A stretch of DNA of 64,000 nt. Origin: Laguncularia racemosa (taxonomy: Eukaryota; Streptophyta; Magnoliopsida; Myrtales; Combretaceae). The stretch lies in the NCBI GenBank assembly GCA_037954665.1, contig JBBMOL010000072.1, positions 1,948,340 through 2,012,339 on the forward strand. Direction: 5' to 3'. This document shows positions 10,972 through 23,169 of the stretch, one piece after another. The translations under genes and the position numbers were made by a program. Positions within the stretch are counted from its first letter, which is position 1, and each line of letters opens with the position of its first letter. The notes under the pieces were generated by a model that ran no database searches, was not told where the DNA came from, and saw only the letters and a list, made by a program, of their open reading frames with translations.

Positions 10972-12527
10972 GTTGAATGCAGCTAGATATCTTGGATTTA
11001 TTCAAATTTGATCCGTCCTTATCTGATTTCCTTCTCATTCTTGCCGTTATATACATATATGTATATATCAGATACGGAGCTTAGCGTTGGATGGAATCAA
11101 ATCTTCCTCGCATATTTCGGCTTGTTAATTTTAGTGCATTTTCCAGTGAATTCTTCCTTGCACATATTCCAGTGTGCAACTTGGATTTGTATCGGCTAGT
11201 TCTCATATATATTATTAAGCTCTAAAATTTAGTTTTGATGGTAACAAAAGAGGATTAAAATATTTAATATGTTTATTCTTGAGTACAAGAGTTTCAGATT
11301 ATATAGAAGTTGTTTAATGAACTTTTAAAAACAAACAGAAGATGTTTCAGAAGTTTAACAAAAGAATTTTCAATAAAAATAAAGTAATAGAAGATAGTTC
11401 AGAATCTTTATATACTTGACAGAAGCATATTCAAAACCTTTATGTCTGAACACGAATTTTTCCAGATTCAAAGAAAATGATTAAATTCCGTGTTCTTATT
11501 AATTTTTCAAGGCCTAGCTCTACTTGTCAAGTACATTTAGGTAATATGCTTGACGTGTTTCACTAAAGTGGGATTTATCATCTTGGAGATTTCATTACTT
11601 TAAGTTTTTACCAAAATTTTTATTTAAAATTTATTTGTTTTTCACTTTAATTTTGACTGCTAGTTCGTTAGTATGTTGCTAAGAAATTTTTTATAATTTA
11701 TTCTTGGATATATGTTTAAGGATGATAAGGTTAAGTTGTTACAAAGATAAGGATATATCTATAATAAAGATATGGTTGTTATGAGAAGATGAGGTTATAC
11801 AACATGAGGAATATCATGAAATCTCTTGAAGTTTATCTAGGAAAATCTCAACAAATTTATCTTTTAAACTTATCTAGTTTTTCAGATATTCAAATTCAAG
11901 AAAATATCTCTGCAACAAGAAGATACACATCATAGGACAGAAATCTATTAAAGATTATCCAGATTTTAAATTCAAATATTAAAGAGGAAATCACAATTAT
12001 TTCTATCAAAATGATTATTCGAAATTCAAATTGTTATTGCGTTTTTTTCTTCTTTCTAGCTAACCATTGTTCTTCTTTATAAAAGAGAAAGAAGCTCCAA
12101 AAGTTAAGAAAAATCAAGAACAGGAGCAGAAAATCTTTATCTTGCTATCCTTTAAAAGACGCACAAAAGATTTCTCATTTAATTATTATTGAATTTAATT
12201 GTAGAAGATATTTTATTTTTCTTTTTTGTTTATTTGATTGTTCTTATGAGTGATTGAGAGTTATTTATCACTATAGTTAAGGGTTAGGTTAGTGTGAAAG
12301 CTAAGGAGACTCATCAATGAGACTTTGCCAAAGTGTTGTTATGTTTGTACTCTCAATTTGATTTTAGTATAGTGAAACTCAACCAGTAGAAACAACCGGT
12401 CCCCAGCGTGGAGCTAGAAGAGAGGACATATGGGCAAAGCAGATCCTCTATACATCACTAAGACTGATTTTCTCTCTCTTTATTTTTTTTATTTAATTGC
12501 ATGCTTATTGTTTATTTGTTACTCACC
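10972..12527 (+). mobile_element. Probable LTR-type relic in duplication spacer
   Basis: No coding region. From about 12240 to 12480 the sequence resembles the R/U5 part of a SIRE/Angela-type copia LTR (a 'gagactcatcaatgagac' block, then 'ccagcgtggagctag' and 'gatcctctatacatca'). No paired LTR, PBS or target duplication was found, so the boundary and family are uncertain. 10972-11220 is unassigned. Confidence 0.35.
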
Positions 12528-15239
12528 CAATTTTTTATTAATTAATGATGATTAGTTTAATAAAATATTATACAAAAAAGCAAAAATTCAAAGAGAAAAA
12601 CTTAGCCGCTATTGCAATTGCCCTATCAATGGCAACATTTCTTTTTTTCTATTTTCCCTTTTTATTTCATTCTTTAAATTTTCTATAAATTTTATTAAAT
12701 TTTTTAAATAAATATATTAAATATTATTAAGATTATAACCAATTAAAAGCTGACACTTATTCCTTGTCAAAAAGTTAACAAATAACAATAAAATACAAGT
12801 CATACATTTATAAAAAGTAAAATTACAAGTCACTTGTTTAATAAACCTCTAAAACGTAGGTCATATCTATGTAATTCCATATTGAAACTATTGATAAAAA
12901 CGAATTTGTCTTCCCCTTGCAATCACAGCATGTTATCACAACACATTTCATTAACTAGAGCCGTAGGAAAGTAAAACATGTAATATAAAGAAAAATGACC
13001 ATTAATTTCCTCACAATATAAGAGGAAACTTTTTAATAGGTCTCTAAACACTCATTAAAATGATTATATACATATAAGGACTATACAATTTTGAAGAGCG
13101 CAATAAGAAATTGCTTATTATATTTTTGAAAATATTTTATTATTGTCTTTATTTACGAGATATTTTATTTATTAAAAGTGAAAAAAAATGACCGATGATA
13201 CTTGTAAATATATATTTTAAAAAAACAACGGGACTTTTTATATTCATGATGATATTTTATTTTAATAAGCAATTTAATAAATTTTTAGGAGTAAACCCTG
13301 CGCAAAACTTTTAGGGAGGCCTCCTCTGGGTTTCTCAATGATTATTGGGTCCACAATTACAAAGCTTTATCAATTATACGTAAGGTAAATTGAAAATCAA
13401 TATCTTATTTTTTTGGAATGATTAGGTAGCACATTTGTGATATAGTTTCAAAAAATGCAAGAGATGCTTTTTTATGTATTCAAGAAATAATGCTGATTAA
13501 ATTACAATATTTTTTTAAAATATATGTCCATATACCTAATTAAACTTTTACTTATTAAATTTTACAAATAAAGTTCGAACCACTAAATGTTATACCTAAA
13601 TAAATTGTTGCAAGCTTATCAAATATGATATGTACACATCTATTTTTTTTAAATAAAAAGATAATATAATAATCAGTGATTGGTCAAAAGGTATAAATAT
13701 AGGTAAAATAATAAATTTATTAAAGAAAAATCCAATTAGGTATGATATTTAACATATTGAAATTTTAGACATAAAATTTTGATCACTATTATCCTAAGCT
13801 CTAACAACTTATCGAGTTATAAAAGATTGCTGGCCTTTTACTTGATTTCTATAAACACGATGATAATTTATTTAATAGAAAAAGAGGATTCAAACATATT
13901 TAATCATTTTTAAAGAGAAACTAAAAGCCTTAACATTGAATATTTATTTGATTTTAAATAAACCTTCACGTATAAATAAATGACACACATTGAATAATAT
14001 AAATTGATGCATAAACTTTTTTTTACAGCATATATTATATAAGGACTCTGAGTTCACATAAATTGTAAACATCGAAACACATATTGCATAGGAAACATAA
14101 TGTTTGCCAACAAATACAAATAGAGATAGAGAAAGTGTTTATGATGATACTGATCCAATTATAACAAGAAGTTAATAATATTTTGATATACATTTACTAT
14201 ATAATTGCACCACATAAGAATAATATATACTCTCTCTTTTTTTCATTTATCATTGAAAATAAATATAAATCCACTCCATTATAATTATGGATATAACCAG
14301 ACACAAAAAATAATAATGAGATAATATGAATCTTAATATACAACTATAATAATTAAATCATGCTAAAATTATTTGACCAACCACTCCCTCCGATTCATGC
14401 ATTATAAAACAGACCAGAGAAAATTCATGCATTATTAAAACTATCGCAAAATTATCTATAAAAATTGAAATCGATAAATATATATATATATACATGGAGT
14501 TATAAACTTAAATATTGTGATTTAAAAAAATTACTTAAATATTATACCTAAAATAAGTTTCAAAGTCGTGGATGTTGTTTGCAACTTTAGGATTAATAAA
14601 AAAAATTAAACTGAAGGTGCAATGATTTTTTTTTTCCTTGATGTATCTACAAACTTATAAAAGTTGTAAAAAAAAATTTTACTCTAAACCTATAAAATTA
14701 TTATAAAAGTACTACTGTAAATCTATAAAAGTGATACAGTAAGTTTATACAGTATCATAACATGTGATTTATAATATATAAAAAAAATTGTCCTGACAAT
14801 TCGTAATATAAATACAAGTCCTCTGTTCATATGTTTATATTTCTACCTTTCAATTTTCTCTGCAAAATTTCACTCTATCTTATTGTTTGCAAAATTTTGT
14901 TTTCGTGATTTTTGTTTCACGTAAGTTTTACTTTATTGAAATACGTGTGTGAAAATATCTTCATCAAGATCTCGGTATGTTTTCTTAAGAAAAAATTTAT
15001 TTTTGTTACTATTATACTACTTTGGATAAATGAAAAAAAGAAGTGTAATTATATGTACTCCACAATTTTTTATTAAAATAGTTGTAGTTGTTAATTAATT
15101 ATTAATTAGTTATTAATATATAATTAATTAAGATCAACAAATGAATTATGTTTATATGTTATTATAATGTATTTTTATAAGCATAGCTGTTAAATTAAGT
15201 CATTAATTAACTGTTAATTAGCAATTATTAGTCATTCAT

Positions 15240-16530
15240 ATGTAAGTAATTAATTATTAGAAAAATAATTAGTAAAAAATTTTGTATTGATTGCAAATAT
15301 AAAATATATGAATAGTTTTGTACAATTAGTTATAAAATTAAGTAGTTATTAATAATATGTTAATTAAAGGTGATTAGTCATTAATATGTCATTAATTAAT
15401 TATGGTAAAATTAAGTAGTGAAAATTTTGTGTTGTCTACAATTGTAAAATATTTATATGATTTTGTAAAATTAGTTAAAAATTAAGTAGTTATTAATTAT
15501 CCATTAATTAAAAGTGATTAGTTGTTAATATGTTGTCAATTCATTATTATAAAATTAATTAGTGAAAAATTTTGTGTTGTTGCAAATGTAAAATATTTGT
15601 ATAGTTTTGTAGAATTAGTTATAAAATTAAGTAGTTATTAATTATCCATTAATTATAGATGATTAATCGTTAATTAATTATTATAAATTTAATTAGTAAA
15701 AAATTTTGTGTTGGTTGCAAATGTAAAATATTTGTATGGTTTTATAAAATTGGCTATAAATTAACTAGTTATTAATTAGCTATTAATTAAAGGCGATTAG
15801 TCGTTAACATATCGTTAATTAATTTTTATAAAATTAATTAGTAAAAAACTTTGTATTTGTTGCAAATATAAAATATTTGTATGGTTTTATAAAATTAGTT
15901 ATAAAATTAAATAGTTACTAATTATCCGTTAATTAAAGGTAATTAGTCGTTAATAAGTCGTTAGTTAATTTTTATGAAATTAATTAGTGAAAAATTTTGT
16001 GTTGGTTGCAAATGTAAAATATTTATATGGTTTTGTAGAATTAGTTATAAAATCAAGTAGTTAGTAATTATCCAATAATTAAAGGTGATTAGTCGTTAAT
16101 ATGTCATTAATTAAATGTTATAAAATTAATTAGTGAAAAATTTTGTGTTGGATACAATGTAAAATATTTGTATGGTTTTGTAGAATTAATTATAAAATTA
16201 AGTAGGTATTAATTATCCGTTAATTAAAGGTGATTAGTTGTTAAAATATCATTAATTAATTGTTATAAAATTAATTAGTGTAAAATTTTGTGTTTGTTGC
16301 AAATGTAAAATATTTCTATATTTTTGTAAAATTAATTATAAAATTAAGCAGTTATTAATTATTCATTAATTAAATATGATTAATCATTAATATGTCATTA
16401 ATTAATCATCGTAAAATTAATTAGTGAAAAAAGTTGGTATTGATTGTACATGTAATATCTTTGTCTGTTATTGTAAAAATAAGTATAAACTTTAGTTGCT
16501 GTTATTTAAATATTAATTAGATAGTAAATA
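15240..16530. repeat. Satellite-like tandem array, ~145-bp unit, about 9 copies
   Basis: A motif TTTGTGTTGGTTGCAAATG-like recurs at 15281, 15426, 15571, 15705, 15850, 15996, 16142, 16287 and 16433, a period of 145-146 bp with one short unit of 134 bp. Each unit also carries AAATTAATTAGTGAAAAA and TTAATTAAAGGTGATTAGTC variants. The array lies wholly within the MULE, on the 5' side of its PMD gene. Units differ by scattered point changes, so it is not a recent expansion. Confidence 0.9.
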
Positions 16531-16844
16531 GTTGCTAATAAGTCGTAAATTAATATATTAATGGTAACACATACTAAATTTTTTAATATATATTTTATTT
16601 TACATAATAGATAGAGCTTAAACCTTTCGATCTTTCAATATTGACAAAATAAGAGAGACACCGATCACAGGCCATCTAAGACAAAGAGATAAGCGACCTT
16701 TCACTTATTAATTAGTTTATGTTACATTAAGAATAGTAAAACATTTCACATGTTATCAGTATAAGATCAAGTAACCCTCGCTGTTTGATAGCGTAAGTTT
16801 TCACTCCATCACGTCGAGCGCGTCATCCTCCTCGATCCTGGCAC

Positions 16845-17046
16845 ATGATTACAGCATTAGTAGAGCAATAGCGGCCAAAAATGCACACATTCCACATGCC
16901 AACAAGGGTGTTTACTATTACCCTGTAAGATGTGAAAATCCAGTTATGACTCCCTATAGATTGTCAAACAGTTATAGGGAGTAACTGCTTAGATTAGAGA
17001 GCGACATGTGAAGAATTGCTATGAACGAGGCTGGAGCCTAGTAGTA

Positions 17047-17084
<38 letters not shown>

Positions 17085-18005
17085 TTAGTATAACATAGCT
17101 CCATGATATGTTTTAGATTATCTCACCTAACGTCAATGTTCAACAAATCCATTGAGCTACACGTACATACATAATGCAATTATTAAGGGGATTTATCTTT
17201 TTCGATAAATCCAACGCCCTTGTCTACGCGATGTAGTTACCTTTGTTGGAGTATTTCGGTATTACTGAGACGTATAGCTGAGGGTCCGCATGTCTAGTAT
17301 GGTTGTATCACCAACTTTATGTCGCATCATCACTGTTGACACATGAGACTAGAGGGGTTGCCATTTTGCTACAAGTGTGGGCTTGAGATAGATTTCCCCA
17401 CATCGCACCCCTTAGCCGACACGAATTATTTATAGAAGCTGGATGTCCACTAGTGGCATGTTGAAACACGAGGAGAGACATGTAGTATCACCCCACCCAC
17501 ATTTGTTAATGCATATCAAGATGTGTTAGGCAGGTAAAACATGTTATGGGTACTTCAATAACCTTTTTTTTCGTTACAATTAATCATATTGATAATTTAA
17601 AGTCAATATAATTTCCTATTTTCAAGTTAAATAGGAGTCGTATGATGGGAATTTAATTAATCTCCTGCCTGATTTTTGCAAAGCTAGCATGCACATTCAG
17701 ACAGCTCGAGTGCTATTGATTTGTTTCCACATAATTGTGTGGCATTTCCTAAACTGAGTGGCCAGGAAATTTAGTGGGTTCCAATATATCCCACAGTTGG
17801 TGAACATGCAGTCGGAACTCCATGAAATCGACTTGCAGGGGCGGATTGATGTTGATTGGATGGTCGAACATGTAGTGTATTTAAACATGTAGGAACAACA
17901 GGTCGATCAAGTCGTTCTTATGGAAGGCCCTAGTAGTATGCATGATAATTACCTGCAATGGTATGGATCGATCAGTAGGTGATACATTGGATGCACGGGG
18001 GTTGT
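16845..18005 (+). pseudogene. Plant mobile domain (PMD, MAIN-like) gene relic inside the MULE
   Basis: Reading through stops, the plus strand matches the PMD/aminotransferase-like domain of plant MAIN-family proteins and PMD transposons in order: MITALVEQ and MHTFHMPTRVFTITL (from 16845), LPIDCQTVIG, then after the poly-G run and a frame change TRTYIIQLLRGFIFFDKSN (from about 17159), LPLLEYF, GSACLVWLYHQL, GVAILLQVWA, DRFPHIAPL (to about 17420), and a C-terminal part with GFQYIPQLVNMQSELHEIDL, DWMVEHVVYLNM and NYLQWYGSIS (about 17755-17975). Many stops fall where the family has tryptophan (RP, YS-GS and VWA-DR contexts), fitting G-to-A decay. It is non-functional as read, although an intron near 17500-17690 is possible. 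It converges on the transposase. Confidence 0.8.
17047..17082 (+). repeat. Homopolymer run of 36 G
   Basis: Thirty-six consecutive G residues lie in the middle of the PMD relic. The PMD reading frame differs on either side of it. It is either a true unstable poly-G tract or an assembly/sequencing artefact. Confidence 0.95.
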
Positions 18006-18589
18006 TCTTAGATTTCTAGTAAGTATGATTTACATCAACACTCTATAATGTCCAAATAATTGCATGATTGTGTCAAATTTAATTTACATTTTGTTCATAC
18101 TTGCACAGTAACACGTTGTGACAAATCTACTTATCACCAAATGTAGAGATGGTTGTGAGAATAGTTGCTCAAGGCCTTCAGTTTATACTTCACCACCTCA
18201 ATAATAGAATACCTAAGAAGAGGCACAACCAATTCCTGCGTGGTGACATATAGGGGGATGATGACCTCAAAACAGAGGTGAGACACAAGAAAATCCAATA
18301 CAGGACCAACAGATGCTTATTGATTCTAATGCAATGTATTCTGGCTCAGGGCTAATTTTCAACCAATATGAGACACCACATCAACATTCCATAAGTGGTC
18401 CTGTTTCAATACCGCTAGCTCTATAGAAGTTGATGCATTTTTACATGCAATGTATACATATACCAATTTACAACTCCAAAATTTTCAAAACAAATTAATA
18501 TTTGATATAATTTCTCAATAAATTACAAAATTGCAAATATATATACAGAATATCAAGCATCCCCCTTCCAACGTGACAAAACAAACTGG
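18006..18589 (+). other. Tail of PMD relic and inter-gene gap within MULE
   Basis: A further plus-strand stretch (about 18120-18350, with FILHHLNNRIPKKRH-like coding character) may be the C-terminus of the PMD product. After that there is AT-rich DNA up to the convergent transposase relic. No other feature was seen. Confidence 0.4.
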
Positions 18590-18721
18590 ATGAAGTGGTC
18601 GAGGATTCACTTAACCTACAAAAAGGAAAAAGCTAATGTTAGCATCACAAATGCAATATCAAACGTGATGAAATATGTATTAGTATCTATCAGTTACCAT
18701 TATCACGTCAATGTGGGCACG

Positions 18722-21250
18722 TTATTCTATTATGCACCCCCCCCCCTCCCCCGGTGCTCCACAAAGTCCATATGTGATTTGATTTGGATGCTCCCTAATG
18801 TCCATCTCAATGTGGTATCTTTTCCGCCTCAATTTTCCCGTCTTCCATGCTAGGTCTCCCTTTAGGCAAAGTGACGGGAAGTGTATTGGCTCCCAATCCA
18901 ACTCATCCCCTATAGGCATGAAGTGTATCTTATATGTTTACTCCTGATGTGTACATCTATACCAATCAGGTATAGAGTGCGTCATATCAAGCTTAAGTAA
19001 GGTGGCTATTGTATATGCGTGGGAATATAGAATTCTGTATATTTGCCACTTCTGATAACTACATGTGCTTCAGGCAAAGTCAACAACATGCATTCGACCC
19101 CCTCTCCTTAACCCGTTGACAACGTAACGACTATTGGTAGGGACTTCGAAAACTCTATCATTCCTGCTATAGTTGATGACCCTGTGATTGCTAGTTCGTG
19201 AACTCCATCGGTTGATTTTTTGGGTTGCATATTTAGTGAAAATTCTATCATTTACCATATTTTTTAATGCCTTCGTATGCTTCTAGACGAAGTACCACAC
19301 ATAGTTATAGAATGTCTTCTTCACTAAAGCAGTCACAGGTAACCCCCGAGCCCCGTTTAACATGGAATTATAGCTTTCAACAATGTTAGAGGTCATATAC
19401 CCAAACCAATAGCAATTGTCATAGGCTAGCATCAACATATCCAACGGCAAGTCCTCAAACAAATCTAATGCATCTGGCTTAATAATCCCCACCTTCTCCA
19501 ACACATAATTTAACTTGCAAGATTATGCTTACAACTCGACATATGTGACCAACCTCTTGCACTGAGTGTTTTTATGTACCGAGTTGAAGTTGCTCACAAT
19601 GTGTTAAAGACAGAATTGCCACATCACAAATTGAGGTTACCATCTATTTGCTTCTTTTTAGACTGTTAATCCGATGCCTGCATGTCTATCCGATATAAGG
19701 CAAGTTTCACGACCTTCATGGTTGCCGACAACATATTTCTTCAATTTCCTCAAAAACCAGCCCCATGTCTCAATTATCTCCTGATCAACTAGAGTGAATG
19801 CTAGCGGAAGTATATGATTGTTGCCATCAATGCCACAAGCAACTAACAACTTGTGAATATACTTCCCATACAGAAAAGTAGCATAAATGGTAACAATTGG
19901 TCTAAGGAATCTGCACACTGCGATGCATGACCTAAATGCCCAAAATACCCACTTCAAAGAAGACACACCGAGAGTACTCGATTTGCTCCACCCCCAATCA
20001 ATTCGTTCTTCAAGATTTGTATTTTTTATTGCATTGAGAAGTTTAAGCAATTCGTCGTAAGACTTCTCTCAATTCCTATAGACATGTTCGATAGCTCTTT
20101 CTTTCCTTCCCAAACCTGTCTCCTACTAATTCTATAGCCAAATTCCTATTCAACAACAAAAGTCAGCCCGACCACCTTCATATCAAGATTGTCCCTAAAA
20201 AGATTTACAAATCAGCTAGCAAGGAGATTATAATCCAACTGTGGGTAATTTTGACTAATTAGCGAGTTATTGCATGTGTGCGAACCCTCGAATCTCATCA
20301 CCGAGAACGTGCCCTCCAACTTCTTCTTTCAGGCTCGAAGCCTCCATTTACAATTGTCGTCCCTTCTCAAACAATAAACAGACCACAATAGTATACTAGA
20401 CTCTACAACAATGAAGTTGCAATGGTTCTTCATATGATAAGACTTCACTGCTTGAATTACATCTACTTTCATTCTTAATCTCATGCTCCTATAGAAATCG
20501 CCACTATCACTCAAACCGTTGCAAGTATTAGTTTGTTCCTGCTCGAAATAAATGTAAACACTATCACCCCAAAAATTGTAGTACGGAATAAGATCTCTAA
20601 TTTTCATGCTTGGTGGTTTAGCCTGCTCTGATCGATATATTGGCTATCTCAAGTGGGTATGTATGGTTGTAGAGTCTTCTTTAGGTACTTCATCTCCTTC
20701 ATTCTCACTTTCCTCATTTTCCTCATTGAAATTCTCCTCATTATCGCTAATCTCCTCCTCAACACCCATTCCATCATCAATATCAGTTGCAACCTCTGCT
20801 CTTACACGAACCATGTACGAATCTCGTATGTCTGGTCATTATAACACTGGAGTAATTGCTTTGCTTATTTCATCTTTATCATTCACTTCCATCAAGGTTC
20901 GAATTAAGGGTTGAAATGTTGACAGCTCGAGTTGCATTTATGCAATGTCATATGATGAATGTAGCTGATTGCTTGTATTGAATGTCTGCCTTATCGAGGG
21001 GCCCCAAATTGTTAGAAATTCTGATGTACAATTGTTATATGCCATGATCTCTATATGATTCAGCCATTTCAATAAAATTTTCAACATCTCCATTATCTCT
21101 TATTGCCATCAACATATAACATGTATTGCCCCCATGGAACATAGGATGCCTGTGAATTATCTCAACCCTCACTTCGGTTAGATCGACTCCAATGCTACAA
21201 CATATTCTATATAAGAATTCGTTGTAGTTAACATTTTTCTTTATTTTCAA
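18722..21250 (-). pseudogene. MuDR-type (MULE) transposase, broken
   Basis: Minus-strand fragments occur in the order of a plant MuDR transposase: N-terminal FLYRICCSIGVDLTEV at 21250-21035; MuDR DNA-binding domain (MKVDVIQAVKSYHMKNH, CKWRLRA) at 20607-20329; DDE core at 20050-19658 (LYGKYIHKLLVA, GNNHILPLAFTLVD, LISDRHAGI); post-core YMTSNIVESYNSMLNGARGLP at 19504-19283; the region before a SWIM finger (INRWSSRTSNHRVINY) at 19258-19070; and a degenerate C-terminal knuckle (YGLCGAPG) at 18919-18722. Stops and frameshifts separate the pieces. The first catalytic Asp of the usual IDGT motif is replaced (IYAT, near 19890), so the core would be inactive even if the frame were intact. The SWIM zinc ligands were not confirmed. 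Confidence 0.88.
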
Positions 21251-22447
21251 CTTATCCTTGTCATATTCCGACCCTTAGTTACCAACCATAATATTTCCAA
21301 ATATATAGTATATATAAATTATGAACTTTAAAAAAATATGACAATTTTCAATAACAACATTATAAAAATTTGCAAAAAAAAAAAAAAAAAATCCGTAACA
21401 TTTGAAATTTTAAATTTTTAAATTTTTTCCCATTATTTTCAAATGATTTTTTTTTAATTTATCAGATGTTATTTTTTAATAACATTTTCGCTACTAAAAA
21501 ATTCAATAATTTCCATATCATTTTACAACACTTTAAAAATTATTTCACATTTCAGATATTACAAATTTTTATCACAATATTGGATTTTATATTTTCAATA
21601 ACAACATTCTTAAAATTTGCACCAAAAAAACATTTCCATATCATTTCCAATTTTAATTTTAATTTTAATTTTTCTCCCATTATTTCCAAACAAAATATTT
21701 CTAAATATTTGTTCAAAATTATTTTTTAATAATATTTTTCTACTAAATATTTCAATCATTTCCGTATTGTTTTATAATGCTATAAAAATTATTCCACATT
21801 CTACATATTTCACATTCGTCATAACAATAAATCTTCATTCTAATACAAAAATTAATATCACATGTTACGTATTACAAGATCTATATAAATCATATCTAAC
21901 AAATTACAAACTAATAATAAGCAGTAACATTTTCTATAAAATATAACATTATAATGATATTTTCCTAAAATATTACATTAAACACAGGTAAAAAGAAATT
22001 CAACTTACCAAAAAAAAAAAAAAAACACAATCGAATTATTTGTTGAGAAAACACTTAGATCTAGGTAAATTACTTCAAATCCTTCTTTTGTTATGTAGAA
22101 TCACTTCTTCTTCTTCTTCATCCAACGTGCAAACTAAAGAAAAAAAAAGATCTAATATGACTAGTTTATTTTGTTTTTGTGGAAAATTTTACTCTATTAC
22201 TGTATTTATATTTTTTATTTCGTATACTATTATTACATGATTTTTGCTTTTAGATCTACGATCAATTTAAAAAAGAATAAAAAAAATGGAGGGTTGAATT
22301 GAAGCAAGGTCTGCGCTTTCAATTTAAAATTTTTTTATTATCTCCAAAGTCACAAACAGCATATACATCTTCAAAATCTATTTTAGAAATAATTATTGCA
22401 GGTATAATATTTATGTAATTTTTTTAAAAAATCACAATATGTAACCC
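21251..22447. other. AT-rich terminal part of MULE
   Basis: Very AT-rich DNA with poly-A and poly-T runs upstream of the transposase start, ending in the right TIR (about 22399-22447). The open frames at 21466-21946 and 22040-22240 are low-complexity Phe/Ile/Asn-rich translations without homology signs and are not called. Confidence 0.6.
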
Positions 22448-23020
22448 TATATATATGTATATTTAAAACTTTATAAAAGATGCAAGAATAAATTGCGGAA
22501 AGACATGCAATAATGCAATTTTTTTTTCCATGACTGCAAGTAATTTGAAAGTGATTTACTCAGTGGAATTATACTTTAGTGCATTTTTTATTTTACCATA
22601 AATTTCATCATCCTCATAACCATCAATTATTATTCCAATGGGTAAATAAGAATGGAAGAAATAGAAATTACTTTAATTAATCATTAACAATACCCATATA
22701 CACGAAACAGCAAATTTCTATCCACACGGCATGACTTTCCTAATCCAATACAAATTATTCAAGCAGTGGGGGCCTCCAAACAGTCGCATGGATGCCGCCT
22801 TATCGACTACCATGGAGAGTATTTAGCCATTTGTACTTTGGGAGCTGATAACGAATACAGTGGCTAAAAATGACAATTTAACCATCTTTAATTTCCCTCT
22901 GCATGTGTGTTCACACTCTTAATAAAGAACGTGAACAAGGATGCTTCCTGGAAACCGATCTCAACATGACAATGTTAGTGTTAGCAGCCAAATGTCCTAA
23001 TTCTGATTCTTATGGTTTTA

Positions 23021-23031
23021 TTTATATAAGG
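23021..23031 (+). promoter_or_regulatory. TATA box of GRAS copy B
   Basis: TTTATATAAGG, identical to the copy A site. The proximal promoter from about 22460 onward is kept, although the MULE sits only about 570 bp upstream of it. Confidence 0.65.
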
Positions 23032-23169
23032 CAAAGTACCCACTTATTATGTAAGCTTAGCTTTCATTTTGCACCACAACACATAGCCCTTGACTCCTCT
23101 GCTCCTCTATCTAGAAGTTGTCTTCTCTGCCGAAGGTACAAGTTATGCTAAACTGCTGTTCCTTATAAG

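Larger units (their letters stand above)
14496..22447. mobile_element. MULE (Mutator-like element) with decayed transposase and PMD gene
   Basis: The left end GGAGTTATAAACTTAAATATT and the reverse complement of the right end GGGTTACATATTGTG form terminal inverted repeats of about 50 bp that share ATATTGTGATTT, AAAAAAATTAC and AAATATTATACC. Flanking 9-mers TATATACAT (14487-14495) and TATATATAT (22448-22456) differ at one position, fitting a 9-bp Mutator target duplication, although the AT repeat weakens this. Copy A at about 5565-5585 shows the uninterrupted site. Inside, from left to right: unassigned AT-rich DNA, a ~145-bp satellite, a PMD relic (+), a MuDR transposase relic (-), AT-rich DNA. 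Confidence 0.85.

Noticed and set aside
15240..16530. Regular repeats considered as a CRISPR-like array
   Set aside because: Units are head-to-tail satellite monomers without unique spacers, in a plant genome.
21466..21946. Overlapping frames rich in Phe, Ile and Asn
   Set aside because: Low-complexity translation of AT-rich DNA inside the MULE.
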